This document shows, piece by piece, positions 11,028-22,240 of a DNA stretch of 64,000 bases (positions are counted from its first letter, which is position 1; every line of letters begins with the position of its first letter). The notes under the pieces were generated by a model. The model saw only the letters and a program-made list of their open reading frames with translations. It did not search any database and was not told where the DNA came from. Source of the DNA: Isoetes taiwanensis (lineage: Eukaryota > Streptophyta > Lycopodiopsida > Isoetales > Isoetaceae); assembly GCA_021234155.1 (NCBI GenBank), contig JAJEKV010000025.1:2505339-2569338 (forward strand), read 5' to 3'. A program made the position numbers and the translations under genes.

Positions 11028-11470
11028 CCAAGTTTTTTTTAATTATCACATCATATATCCAGGTGCTTGCAACTTCTTCAATTCTCTTTTACAATGGTAC
11101 GTTTGCCTAAATCCCTTTCTATGTTAATGTGCATTTTCTTTTCTTTAACCATTAATTAGGTAGGTACAGATGACTTCTTCAGCGTTATTCGAATATAAGA
11201 TACATCAAGAAAAGAAAAGGAAAAAAAAATCTCCCTTTACGTACAAAAGCCTTCACACGTATATGCAAGAGGTAAGATATACTAAAGGACTCGTTTGCTA
11301 ACAAGCTAGTTTTTCCGTGACCATCATATATGCAGATGCTTGCAACTTCTTCATGTCTCTTATACAGAAGTATATTTTTCTCAATCCTTTTCTCTACTAA
11401 CGCCTGTTTTCTTCAACCACTAATCAGACAGGTACAGACGACTTCTTCAGCGTTATTCGGATAAGGTATG
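11012..11470 (+). repeat. diverged tandem repeat at the Helitron 3' side
   Basis: The segment from about 11012 (TTTGCTAAC, then CATCATATAT, GCTTGCAACTTCTTC, GGTACAGA, GACTTCTTCAGCGTTATTCG) recurs from about 11290 with roughly 275-bp spacing and many substitutions. It begins inside the last helicase codons and extends into noncoding DNA, so the Helitron 3' region was duplicated. No coding sense is seen in the non-helicase part. Confidence 0.65.
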
Positions 11471-11544
11471 GCCCACGTGATAGATAATGTGCTATCTGAT
11501 CACCATTGGATTCACGTCATTCATTTTTTAATAAATAACATCGC

Positions 11545-11630
11545 CATGCCAGCCTAGTGGTCAAGCTATTGGTAATGGGTGACCCCCATCCAAAGCCCAA
11601 AACCCGCTGACTGTCATTGGATGTAAAAAA
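11545..11630 (+). repeat. tRNA-derived SINE-like repeat
   Basis: It contains CCTAGTGGTCAAG, which resembles a pol III A box, then GACCCCCATCC and GCCCAAAACCC where a B box would lie. It is closely related to the next copy at 11655 and more distantly to the repeats at 20094 and 22256. No clear A-tail or target duplication is visible here. Confidence 0.5.
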
Positions 11631-11654
11631 TAAGATCAGATAAATGAAAAGAAC

Positions 11655-11750
11655 ATCTATCGCGATGACAGTCTAGTGGTCAAGCTATTGTTAATGGTTG
11701 ACCCCATCCAATGCCCAAAACCAGCTGACTGTCATCGGATGCAAAAATAA
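11655..11750 (+). repeat. tRNA-derived SINE-like repeat, second copy
   Basis: Same head as the copy at 11545 (GTCTAGTGGTCAAGCTATT, then GACCCCATCCAATGCCC and CAGCTGACTGTCATCGGATG). A short A/T tail (AAAAATAAAATAAAATAAAT) follows, as in SINE tails. The two copies, about 110 bp apart, probably arose by local duplication. Confidence 0.5.
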
Positions 11751-11759
11751 AATAAAATA

Positions 11760-12384
11760 AATGATGGCAATGGTAATAATGGCAATGCAAGAATAATGGG
11801 AATCCCATGGTAGTCGGTTATAGCACCTATCTATCATAGATGGCAATTGTGCAGGTTCAACTACTGCATGTTCTTTCACATGCAAAGGTTGTCTAGAATT
11901 GAGAACTATTCGACTTGGCACAAAACTTTTTTTTGCGGCCGCCACGATAAATTTTTTGTATTATCTAAGTTTAATAAGAGCACATAGACTTCCCAAAACA
12001 ACATCCGCCACACATAGACAAACCTTCCCGGGGGAACACAAGAATATACCCGAATATTCGAATGCGCAATGAGGGTAGCAAAATAAATAATACAAAATTC
12101 TACAATAATGTTGCAAATATACATTCGTTAAACCACCCTAAATTCTTGTCGACTATGGCAGAAGGAAGCAGAGAAGGGACTTCGATGTGTATGTCCCTCA
12201 AGCCTTACTTGAATTCATGTCAGGTGTTGCTCCGAGCTAGCCCTCTAGAGCAACTAGCGTTTCCCGGCCAATTCAGATGGCACATCCGACAGCTACTTTG
12301 AGGATGCCTTTTCGTCCTTGCAGCATTCTTCTAAAGGCAAGTTTTCTCGCTTGCCGTTGTGCTTAATGGGTTGTACATTTTGTA
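11760..12384. other. PPR gene upstream region
   Basis: No separate gene is recognised. An open frame at 12062-12301 contains MAEGSREGTSMCMSLKPYLN and ends before the PPR start. A CCTTGCAG at about 12316-12323 could be a splice acceptor, so this stretch might hold a 5' leader or a first exon with a targeting peptide. That is inference only. No TATA box stands out. Confidence 0.3.
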
Positions 12385-14475
12385 ATGGCAGAAAAATTGA
12401 ATCATGAACACGATTTACATCATATTGAGAGCAACCAACATCTATTAGGAGTAGTTACAGACAAAGGAAATAAGGCTCTAAACAAATTACTTGACAGAGA
12501 TGTTCAACATGATTGGTCTACAGAGACATTGGATAGAAACACCTTCGCATCACTACTGCAGAAGTGTGAGAGTGCAAATGACCTCCTTCAAGGGAAGAGG
12601 ATCCATGATCATATTGTTAAATGTGGACTTGGGCACGAAGTGTTTCTCGGGAACCTGTTGGTGCAAATGTATGGGAAGTGTGGCGCTCTGGAGGAAGCAA
12701 GGGAAGTGTTTGATAATATGAAGGAGCGGAATGTTTATTCATGGAATATAATGATTGGGGTTTATGCTCGCAATAGGCTTCTTGAAGAGGCTCTTCAACT
12801 CTTTCAAAAAATGCCTTGTCCAAATATTGTCACTTGGAATGCCATCATTGTACTCTATGCCCAACATGGCAAAGTCAAACAAGCTCTCCAAACTTTTCAG
12901 TTGATGCCAGAGCGGAACGTGATATCCTGGACAGCCATGGTTACCGCGTATTCTCAACAGGGACAACTTGAAGAAGCTTACAAGTTTTTTCAAGGAATGC
13001 CCGAACGTGATGTAGTGTCTTGGAATAGAATGATTTCTGCCTATGCCCAGCATGATCAGATGAAGAAGGCTCTCACCCTTTTCCAACAAATGCCTCGGCC
13101 AAATGTTGTATCATGGAACACTATAATTGCAGGTTATGCACAACAGGGTGACCTTTTTAAGGCTTTTCAATTTTTCCAACAGATGCCTAAGAAGGATGTG
13201 GTCTCGTGGACAACAATGTTAGCTGCTTATGCCCAATATGGTCATATTGATGATGCCATGCAATTTTTTCAACAAATGCCCCAAAAAGACACTATAGCTT
13301 GGAATGCCATGCTTGCAGGCTATGCTCAACATGGCCAGCTTGATAAAGCATCTGAATTTTTTAAAGAAATTCCGCACAAAAATGTATCCTCGTGGAACAT
13401 CATGATTGATGCCTATGCTCAGTGTGGGCAGCTAGAGGCAGCAGTAAAACTGTTCCAAAGTATGCCCCAGAAAAATGTCATTTCATGGACTACCATGATT
13501 TCGGCTTATGTGCAACATGGACAACTCGATGAAGCTTTTGAGCTATTTAGACTGATGCCTTGGAGGAATGTCATCTCCTGGACCGTAATGATTTCTGCAT
13601 GTGCTCAACAGGGTCAGCTTGAAGCAGCAGTTTGTCTTTTGGAGCAAATGCAGCTTGAAGGTGTTACGCCAGACAAGGTGACTTTTGTGAGCATTCTTGA
13701 TGCCTGTGCTGAGACGACTGACCTTGATGAGGGTAGGAGAATGCACAGTAAAATTATCAGTTATGGACTCGAATCACAGGCGATGATACAAACAGCACTT
13801 ATCAATATGTATGCAAAATGTGGCAGCCTAGAGGATGCAGATTCAATATTTAAAAAGATGTCAAAGAAGGACTCTTTTGCATCAGCTGCAATGATCGCAG
13901 CATATGCCCAACATGGCCAGGGCGATAAGGTACTTCATGTTATTCAAAATATGCAACGGAATGGTATAGTGATTGATCAAATTACTTATTGCAGTATCCT
14001 ATCTGCTTGCAGCCATGCTGGCTTAGTGCATGAAGGTTGTTACTTTTTCACTTCAATAAGCGCAGATCATGGTTTAACACCAGTTTTGGAGCATTATAAT
14101 TGTATAATAGACCTTCTTGGACGAACAGAATGGTTAGATGAAGCAGAAGTTTTTGCTAAACATATGCCATATCAACCTGATGCTGTCACATGGACATCTT
14201 TGCTTGGAACTTGTAGAAATTACATTGATGTAGAAAGAGGAATAAGGATTGCAAGTTATGCATCTGAATTGGATCCCAGTCATACTGCCCCATATATTTT
14301 GCTGTCACAAATTTATGCCACGTCTGCTTACTCAAGTGAAGCAGCAAAAGAAAGGAAAGCCTTGAAGGATACCTATCTGAAGAGGCATTCAAGTTTGTTT
14401 ATTGAGTCTGAGAATAGTGGTACTATACACAGATTTGTAAAAACAGTACTCAATCTATTGAGAAAGAAGGCCTAA
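12385..14475 (+). CDS. pentatricopeptide-repeat protein (PLS-type, E-like tail, no DYW)
   Basis: An intact intronless frame of 696 codons, which is usual for land-plant PPR genes. Such proteins bind single-stranded organellar RNA through one repeat per base and guide editing or processing. Residues about 50-115 form P/L-like repeats (LLQKCESANDLLQGKRIH, LLVQMYGKCGALEEAREVF). Residues 116-425 are ten consecutive 31-residue S-type repeats with the pattern NVVSWNTMIAGYAQ. Residues 425-600 return to longer repeats (VTPDKVTFVSILDACAE, MYAKCGSLEDA, CSILSACSHAGLVHEG). The tail (LDPSHTAPYILLSQIYA) resembles the E motif. There is no DYW deaminase. The N-terminus MAEKLNHEHD is acidic and unlike an organelle transit peptide, so an upstream exon may be missing. 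The ATG follows an in-frame stop. Confidence 0.95.
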   Translation: MAEKLNHEHDLHHIESNQHLLGVVTDKGNKALNKLLDRDVQHDWSTETLDRNTFASLLQKCESANDLLQGKRIHDHIVKCGLGHEVFLGNLLVQMYGKCGALEEAREVFDNMKERNVYSWNIMIGVYARNRLLEEALQLFQKMPCPNIVTWNAIIVLYAQHGKVKQALQTFQLMPERNVISWTAMVTAYSQQGQLEEAYKFFQGMPERDVVSWNRMISAYAQHDQMKKALTLFQQMPRPNVVSWNTIIAGYAQQGDLFKAFQFFQQMPKKDVVSWTTMLAAYAQYGHIDDAMQFFQQMPQKDTIAWNAMLAGYAQHGQLDKASEFFKEIPHKNVSSWNIMIDAYAQCGQLEAAVKLFQSMPQKNVISWTTMISAYVQHGQLDEAFELFRLMPWRNVISWTVMISACAQQGQLEAAVCLLEQMQLEGVTPDKVTFVSILDACAETTDLDEGRRMHSKIISYGLESQAMIQTALINMYAKCGSLEDADSIFKKMSKKDSFASAAMIAAYAQHGQGDKVLHVIQNMQRNGIVIDQITYCSILSACSHAGLVHEGCYFFTSISADHGLTPVLEHYNCIIDLLGRTEWLDEAEVFAKHMPYQPDAVTWTSLLGTCRNYIDVERGIRIASYASELDPSHTAPYILLSQIYATSAYSSEAAKERKALKDTYLKRHSSLFIESENSGTIHRFVKTVLNLLRKKA

Positions 14476-16801
14476 TGTTTTCTTTCAAATAATGGACTGC
14501 AACCTGGAGTTGTACGGGTCCACTAAACCCCAAGAGTAACATAGGGAACGCAACAGTCCCTGATGGCATAGTCCAGCTGATTGAAGACTATATATGGCAG
14601 ATGCAGTTAGAAAGTCATCGAAAGGACCAACAAAAAGGATTATTCAATGAGCAGCATAAACATTCTTTCTTTGTAATTTTAGTGTGAATATTCTCTCAAC
14701 ATTGAAGATAAAAAGAACCCTTAGCAATCAATACACTATCCAGAACCCGAGATCATTATATACGCTATGTTTCACAAACCCCAATTTAGAAGAAGGGATG
14801 CAAACAACTTTGATCTTTGAAAATAATGATCAGTTATGTCGCAATTGATGAACTCCAAGCTAAAGTGTTATGATCTGGACTCACAGACCTTAAAAAGATG
14901 GGAATCAAATGACAGTTGTTAGAACTATCTAAAGAGGTGAGGCGTGTAGAAGTTGGTAAACACGCTAGATTAGAGCCACTAGATTAGAACCACTAAAAAT
15001 CTGAGGCATGTGTAAGTTGGTAGACGTGCTTAATCTAATCTTCCAAAAACATAAATTACACCAATGAACATTCTTTGGAATCAACAATTGTCATATGAGA
15101 TATTTAGCAAAAACCCCTAGGGTGTATTAAATTAATTTTCTACTTAGAAACTAAGGAAACAAGATGCCAAGGCCTTTGCGTGCCAAGTGCAAAAATGTTT
15201 CTTTCAATAAAATTTCTATGTTTTGCGAGAGGAGATGTGAACTTCAAAGAAAAAGCTTTTTTAAATGATGTTCCTGTGAAAGGCTTCTTGAAAACAGAGT
15301 GTGTTGCAAACTCTACTTTTACTACATAATTATTGTATATCCTAGCAATTTACTATGGTTCTAAGCCTGTGAGGTTGGATCCACTATTAAGGTTCAACAT
15401 ACATTACCTGTGGTATAGAGGACGTTTTTGAACATGCCTTGTGTTCGGATGCCCATAATATTCTAATAAGTTTCGCCTTTACTATTCTAGTATGGAATTC
15501 TTTCCAATAGAAATTTGAACATTAATTAAGAAAATACCGAGTTTGCATACCTCCAACATGAGGCATAGGGGCTTAAATCAATATGTGGGATTTGTTTAGG
15601 GTGCATTTTTTGCTAGTGACGTTTGCTTTAATCTCTGAAATTTTCTAGTATCCTTTTGATCAATATTCCAATAAGAGATATTCGAATAACATGTGCTGCC
15701 TTATTCTCCTACTGAAGGAATGTTGGAGAAATGAAATTAACTATACTCTAAAGTAAAAGTTAATGGCCAATGGTTTAAAGAACATTTGAAATGATGTAAA
15801 CTGGATTACTAGAAATAATCTAACAAGGTATATTAGAAATAATGGTCTTATGTTTTAGCCTTGGGTAAGAGAAATAAAAGTTACTGATTAATGGTTTTAT
15901 CACCAGCTATGTATAAACAATGCCCAAACTTTTTCGCATTATATCCAACCCTAATTGGCAAACTGCTCATTTTGAAAGATCCTAGCTAAATCGGAGATGG
16001 ATGCATACATAGAGCTTCTTAATTGCAATTTAGAAGATACTTGTGAAGAGGGAGGAGCTGAAGAACGGCGGGCAAACATTGCAGCTAGACAGTGCCAATG
16101 AGTTATTTGAATGGGGAAAGCAGATGGGAGTTTTATGTTCAAGATATTACATTGGTGCAACCATTACCTATAAGATCCTTTCAAGCATATGTAGTGGCCA
16201 GATGCATGGATTTTCCGTAGCCAAGACATGAGGTTTTCTAGCACCCTCTAGATGTAGATATGCAAATAATTGGCCACTTGGAATGTCTCTTAAGCCCTGA
16301 GACACAGTCAAAGCCTTCTTTATACTAGTTGATCCAATAACTATGGCAAGGTTAATGACCGCCATATCTAGCTCCGTATCTACTGCAGGTGATCATGCTG
16401 CCCCTTCTGGTAGAATTTTCTCCAAAGGAGACCATGGCTTCTATTCTTGCAAAAGTATATCTTGCTCCAACATTTCTCTCCAATTATATGATCCGGCTTT
16501 CTGTGTCCTCTAAACATGATTGTTGCTAAATATGAGGTCATTACCAATTTTCCCACTGTTGAAGAATTTGCGCTGATTGGCATGAACATTATCATTAATA
16601 AACCTAACATGTGAAATCGACATAAAACATGAGAACATGAACTTACTAAATATTCTCTACTGCCCATTATTTCTCATCACTACACCACAAACAATATACC
16701 AACAACTCACCACTCACTAGACCCCATATACCTCATCTATCATTGTGGCAGCCATTGCACGAAATGCCCCACAGTAGCACAGAACACATGCATAGATGGC
16801 A
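14476..16801. other. intergenic, no recognisable gene
   Basis: AT-rich DNA after the PPR stop. A diverged pair of phrases (GAGGCGTGTAGAAGTTGG near 14940 and GAGGCATGTGTAAGTTGG near 15003) forms a small direct repeat. Minus-strand frames at 15951-16160, 16168-16365 and 16380-16667 have no domain that I recognise. Some may be exons of the decayed minus-strand gene upstream of them. Confidence 0.4.
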
Positions 16802-17782
16802 TCACAGAGGTACAACATGACAATATGGCCAACATGATGCAAAATGGTAGTAGACATACATGATTCTTGAACTGGATTTGAGGTTACCTTTTCTGTATTG
16901 ATAGAAACAATCTAGGTCAAGCTTGAGATTCTTTTCTATTGCAATACAATTGAACATACCTGCAATGGCATATTTTGGTCTCAGAACATTGCTCTGCTTT
17001 TCTGTTTTGATTGTGAGTTCAGATTGAATGTGTAGTCTAGAGGAACCTGATTTAGTTTGTTCCCTATCATCTTCATCATCCCTGTCACTTTTACTATTTT
17101 CTTCATGCTCAGGTTGGATTTGCCTATGCTTTCTCTTCCGTCTAGAAGAACTGGCCTCTGCTTTCACATCGGAAGTTCTATAGTAATCCAAGAAGCTCTT
17201 TTCCAATTAACATCCTCTTTCTTTATATGCAGATAATAAGCCACTGCCCAGGTTCCAGGAGCCATTGTGGCTTCCCTATAATTCTTTTGTAAATTTGCAT
17301 GAACTCTTTATATTGTTCATTGCTCAGATTCTTCAACCTGTACAAGAAAACATATACCGTAAGTTTTCAGTTTTAAACAAACATTTGGGGGAAAATACCT
17401 GTAGCCAGATTTATTTGGAACTTTGTCATCCCAAAGCTTCTTTAGATCTTCATGGAATACAATCTTTTGTTTGAGGAGAGATTTCATCGTGTAACCAGTG
17501 GCATTGCAATTCTGACTCCATTGGGGTTCAATTGACAAGAAGCGGCAAAAAAACAGAAGAAGAGGTGATTATTTTCCTAATTCGAAATGAGGGACAATGA
17601 CGTGGCATAAAATTACCGACGCTCATTAATTCGCACTCCCGCAATCTCCGCTTCGATATGCACCATCCGATTCTACCACAAAGAAGATGCAAAAATGTGG
17701 CGTCAAAATGCGCGTTTTTGATACAGCACAGCGTGCTTTTACCTATGGGACAAGCAGCAATGCTGCGGGGCCTTGTTCTCAA
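16802..17782 (-). pseudogene. exon-like minus-strand fragments, family unknown
   Basis: Three neighbouring minus-strand open pieces look protein-like but lie in different frames: 17528-17782; 17317-17538, with TMKSLLKQKIVFHEDLKKLW; and 16802-17206, with SSSRRKRKHRQIQPEHEE, an acidic Ser-rich stretch and RPKYAIAGMFNCIAIEKNL. A consensus-like donor (CTACAG followed by GTATTT) sits at about 17399. They may be exons of the same broken gene as the CUE-like fragment upstream on this strand. I do not recognise the family. Confidence 0.3.
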
Positions 17783-17869
17783 TATAGATGTCCATGCACT
17801 TGAGGTATTTGCTTCCTTTTGAACTTGATCATGAACTTGAAATCATATTTATACCAGAAGCTCGCCTAC

Positions 17870-18697
17870 TATGGCAGGCACAATATCCATGTCCATCTCA
17901 ATCCCAAACATTGAAAACAAAAACTCTTCAACAGCTTTCCTTTCCAGCAAACTTGTTTCTAAAGTGTCAATATCAGATTTCTTTCTTTCTGAGTGATCTA
18001 GCCGATTAACATAAGCAGTTCTTTTCCTTTCCCAAATATTGTTAGATTACCATTAGAGATATTGTCAATACAATTCACTTTTCCTCTATTAAAATTTCTC
18101 GATTTTGAAGTCTTTTTAGACTTGTTGCTTCCCTAAACAACGCAAGTGTTCACTTTAACTTTCTCAGTAGTGGACAAAGAACTCGAAGAAACAGTATCCA
18201 TTTTGTTAAACTTTTCCTTCTTCTGAATCCCTTTGTAACTCGAGCTAATATCATCATAGGGCACTACAGCAACATACTTCTTTTGCAGTAGGTCCTCATG
18301 TGGCACCATCTCTGTATTCAACATCTTTAACCTGATTGGATGTCTGCCAAGTCTTCGCATTCATTTAAACAATAACGGTTTGTAGTCAGTCCATGCGGCA
18401 CAAGTTTAATGTCCTTGGAAGCAAACCTATCACTACCACCATTGGCAAAGTCCCTCCAAGGAGATTGAAAGCTATTGTTATCACATGGATCCATCTTCTT
18501 TTTATTGTTGCTATGGTACACCCATTACACCCATTGTGAGTACATGCTTTTGCTGCAGAACTTGTAAGTCTTTCAAGCATATCAGACACAGTCTCATGAT
18601 CTTTGTTGGCTCCAATGTATATCGAGGCAATGACTTCAATAGGTACCATAGGAAATGCCTCGTGTAAATTTTTGACAGAATCATACTCATCTAACAT
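17870..18697 (-). pseudogene. CUE/UBA-like domain protein fragment (broken)
   Basis: On the minus strand, 18697-18580 encodes MLDEYDSVKNLHEAFPMVPIEVI, continuing to HETVSDMLERL. This fits the CUE fold, a three-helix ubiquitin-binding domain with the F-P signature. The frame then shifts near 18520 into NNSFQSPWRDFANGG (18327-18521) and again into KMLNTEMVPHEDLLQKKYV (18133-18360). Near 17960-17870 it gives VEEFLFSMFGIEMDMD, which reminds me of plant SMR/CUE-type proteins. Several stops interrupt it. CUE identity is moderate; the full family is uncertain. Confidence 0.4.
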
Positions 18698-20093
18698 GCT
18701 AACTCTAAGATGTGTATATTCCTACTGCTGTATTCAGGAATCCAAATTCTGTACTGGGTTATTTTACACTAATTGAAGATTATAAAATATAAAAAAAAAT
18801 TCTTCTTCTTCTTCTCTTGCTAGATTGCTTGCTTCTAACTTGGTTATACAAGAACCTGAAGCATCACTTTGGTCTTGGCATGTACATTATGTCTTCCTTC
18901 AACTTCAATTGTCTTGGATCAGAATAAAAACCCATATACTTAAAAGCAACAGAGAAAATAATGAATTGACCAAGTGTAAAGTCTGAGCTGGGATCGAAGT
19001 CTGAATTTAAACTGATGAAACCCATGTTAGTACTTAAGCCCCTTTCACTATTTATTCTGCAGAGAACAAAGCAACCCCTTTTGTCCCATTTTAGAAAGTG
19101 ACAAGAGAAAGGCTTCATTGTTGGGCAGACGCATAGCAAATAATATTAACAAATTTGATGGCCGTCATGCCATTTTTAGACGAAACGAGTATTGCCGTAC
19201 GCAGAGGTGTTGCTGCCCGACAATAGAATAGGAGAGAGATGAAATTTGATAAAACATCCTGTCGTGCTTTATCTCAATGTAAAAGGACTTTTTGTTGAAA
19301 TTACTAATGAAATTTGGGCAATCCCTTATTGATGATGTTGCTACAAAGTAAGCTAACTCAGTCCATTATACCTAGTTTAATAGCAAATGGATGACGGGCC
19401 CGTTAGCTTAGATTGATGCTAGCTGCTGCATCCGGTATTTTTGTGTACACAATACTTTTGAACGATTGACTAGTAAATATATACCCAACATTGCCATGCA
19501 TAACATAGCCATAGTTATATAGAGTTTCACACGTATTGAGGTTAGTATATTTTTCACTCATGCTAAAGTAGTTGTGGTTGTGTCTCTGAATGTAACCTCT
19601 CTACGTATGTGGTTCCAACAAATTACATTCTATATCCTATCGTGATGTGACTTAATTTTTGCAATGTTAATACTAGAAGATGCAACACGCATGTAATGTA
19701 CTCAAAAAAAAATTCGTCGGACTTAGGTGTTCATGTAAGACATCCTACTGCATATGATTAAAAACATATTTACCTTAAAATAAGAAAATCAAATTTCAAA
19801 CTGACAAAACCGAATCTACTTCCAAATAACCATAGTTGAATGACAGTAAATCCATAAATGCCTAACCTACAGACTTTCTTGCAATTAAAGCATATTCACG
19901 TCGCACCTCCACCTCACGAAATCTAAAATGCAACACCTCAGCAAAATCTGAGGTGGTATAGTATAAGCTATAAGATTTTTAGTTTTAAAATTCAATGGCA
20001 GTCTAATGACAGCAAACAAAACCAAAAAAATATTTACCTTTCTAAAGCCTTCTGGTGTGCTTTTTGCTAGTTAGTTTAATTTTTCAATAGAAT
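18698..20093. other. intergenic, no recognisable gene
   Basis: A CTT/TTC microsatellite-like stretch lies near 18800-18822. A minus-strand frame at 18864-19139 has no identifiable domain. The rest is AT-rich, with no repeat structure that I can support. Confidence 0.4.
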
Positions 20094-20210
20094 CATGGCA
20101 GCAACTTAGTGGTAAGGCCTTGAGTTGGTGTGACCCCCACCAAGGCTTGAAAGCCACTAGCGGGATTGCAAGTCCTACCAACTTTACCTTTAAAAAAGAA
20201 ATCATTATAT
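20094..20210 (+). repeat. tRNA-derived SINE-like repeat
   Basis: CAACTTAGTGGTAAGGCCTT matches a pol III A box, and AAGGCTTGAAAGCCAC lies at the B-box position. A segment CGGGATTGCAAGTCCTACCA then matches the 3' part of the copy at 22256. It ends in an A-rich tail (TTTAAAAAAG). The sequence GAATCAT before and GAAATCAT after could be an eroded target duplication. Confidence 0.6.
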
Positions 20211-20539
20211 ATATAAAAACATAAGACATGCAGAGGTATATACTATACTCAAATGCATCCTGGCCGTCAAATGTCTCGAGCGAAATCTTGGCCCCATGTT
20301 GGATGTGGTGAGCATGCATGGGGACATGCACCACATTGAGCCATTCGATCAAAGGGGGAAGGCAAGAGCCTGGCCATTGAATGTGGCTAGGAAGCTGCAA
20401 GGAAGGCGGAATTGGGGCATTTGATCCTGGTCGTTGATCTTTAAGAAGGGGGCCAAGAATCTAGATCTTTAACCTTTTTGTAAAAAGGTGCATTAAAAGT
20501 GCATTAAGGGACAATTAATTAAATAAGCGAGTTGTCAGG

Positions 20540-21570
20540 GCATTAATTTTTAAGGAATATTCTAGAGAACCTCTTTAGTATATTGTAGGAATCATCAATG
20601 GAATATTTTCTAGGAGAATCTTAAAGGCATCTCAAGGATCTTAGGAATCTTACAACCTTTTGTGAATCTTTATAGAATCTTATGGAACCTAAGAAAATTT
20701 CAAGGTAGTCTTGGAGAACCTAGGGGATTTTTCATAGAATCATAACAAATCTAGGGGAATATTAGAAAATCTAGAGTTTCTATAGAATCTTCAGAAGATC
20801 TTGATGGAATCTTGATAGAGTCTTAGAGATTCTGCGTGAATCTTAAGGGAGCATTTGGGGATCTAAAAGAATCTTTGTAGAGTTTAGGGAATATTCGTAA
20901 ACTCTTAAAGGAATCTTAGAGATTCTAGGGAAATCCTAAGGTGATCTAAGTGAATCTTAAGGGAATCCATTGGATTTGTGAATATGAGAAACACTTTACA
21001 GAATTTTAAGAATATAGGTAATCTGAATGGAATGTTAGCAAAGCCTAAGGGAATCTAGAGGAATCCTTTTATGATATGAGAGAACGTAGGAAAATCTTAA
21101 GGGATGCTTAAAGAATTTAGGAGAATCTTATGGAAATCTAAGTGTATCTTTCACACTGGGTGTGTTTTGCACAGAAAGGCAAAATGTTAAGGATCTAGGG
21201 GAATCCTAGAGGGAATGTGATGGAGACCTTAGTGAATCTTAAAGAATCCTTATATGACTTGAGACAACCTAGCAGAATTAATAGGAATCTAATGGAATCT
21301 TCACAAAATATTAAAGGAGGGAGGGTGTGTTTTGCAAGGGGACTTCAGACAATCCCTTATCACACAAATACTTGTATATACATAGAAATAAATGAATAAA
21401 AAATAAAATTTGATTTGTGTTTTTGTATCATTGGATTCTAATGGTATTTTTATTAGAAACAATAATTATGTGCCAAAAAGAAACAAGAGAAAAGTCGTTA
21501 TATCAAAACCTACCCAACTTTCCAACTTTCCTTGCAATATACTAAAGAGGTTCTCTAGAATATTCCTTGG
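20540..21570. repeat. degenerate GAATCTTA-type repeat block with inverted ends
   Basis: For about 800 bp the sequence is built from loose variants of GGAATCTTAGGGAATCT (for example TAGAATCTTATGGAA, GTGAATCTTAAGGGA, AGAATCTTTGTAGAG), with no other information content. A 34-bp arm, AAGGAATATTCTAGAG to CTTTAGTATATTG at 20561-20594, recurs in inverted orientation at 21534-21568. The whole block is thus bounded by near-perfect inverted repeats. It may be a non-autonomous foldback element. No coding content. Confidence 0.65.
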
Positions 21571-21650
21571 AAACCTCCCAAATATACTAAAGAGGTTCTC
21601 TAGAATATTGGGAGGTTTCCAGGGAAAGTTGGGGAGGTGTTCAGGTAGTA
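21500..21650. repeat. nested direct and inverted repeats (foldback)
   Basis: TATACTAAAGAGGTTCTCTA occurs at about 21538 and again at about 21583. CCCAACTTTCC on the left is matched by GGAAAGTTGGGG on the right, and GGAAACCTCCC by GGGAGGTTTCC. The block can form a stem of about 60 bp. It abuts the right arm of the GAATCTTA block. Confidence 0.6.
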
Positions 21651-22240
21651 TTAAAACCAGCCTAAAGGATCGGAAAAGAATCAAGGAACAAAGAAAAATA
21701 AGCTAGTTTACCAGGTAAATCCCAGGACTTGCACTTGTTCAGATCCACTTTAGAAATAGCCCTATGGCCAATCTATCTTCTTCAGACAACACAAATCTGA
21801 AGACAATATTTCCCGCTGGGCTTATGTCTATGCATGCCTTAAGAGATCAGAAAAAACTTCGAAGGTGCAGGTATTGAAACAACTGGATTCCCTACCGGAT
21901 TCTTTCTGTAAATCGGCAAAAAGGGACTCCTGTAAATCTGCAAAACCCTCTTCTGCTGCAAATCCGGGATTCCTTACCAGCCCTTGACAAACAGCAGTAC
22001 AAATTTGCGCTCGTTCTTTTGCTCAAGAATGCCCTGAAAAAGAAAACATGCAACAGAGCTCAAGAATGCCCTGACAAAAACAACATGCAACAGAAATAAA
22101 ATTGCATTCGAAAGGAGGAAAGGATTAATTCTAGCCGTAGACATTAATTTTAGATTCATTATGAATGGCTGTTATCATAGATAAAAAAATATCATAAACT
22201 AATAATAGATTTGGGGATTCTATAGAAACCTTCCAAGTTA

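Noticed and set aside
18864-19139. 91-codon minus-strand frame
   Set aside because: No motif and no clear splice context. It could be an exon of the CUE-like gene but cannot be supported.
20540-21340. CRISPR-like or satellite array in the GAATCTTA block
   Set aside because: Words are short, variable and contiguous without spacers of fixed length. The genome is eukaryotic.
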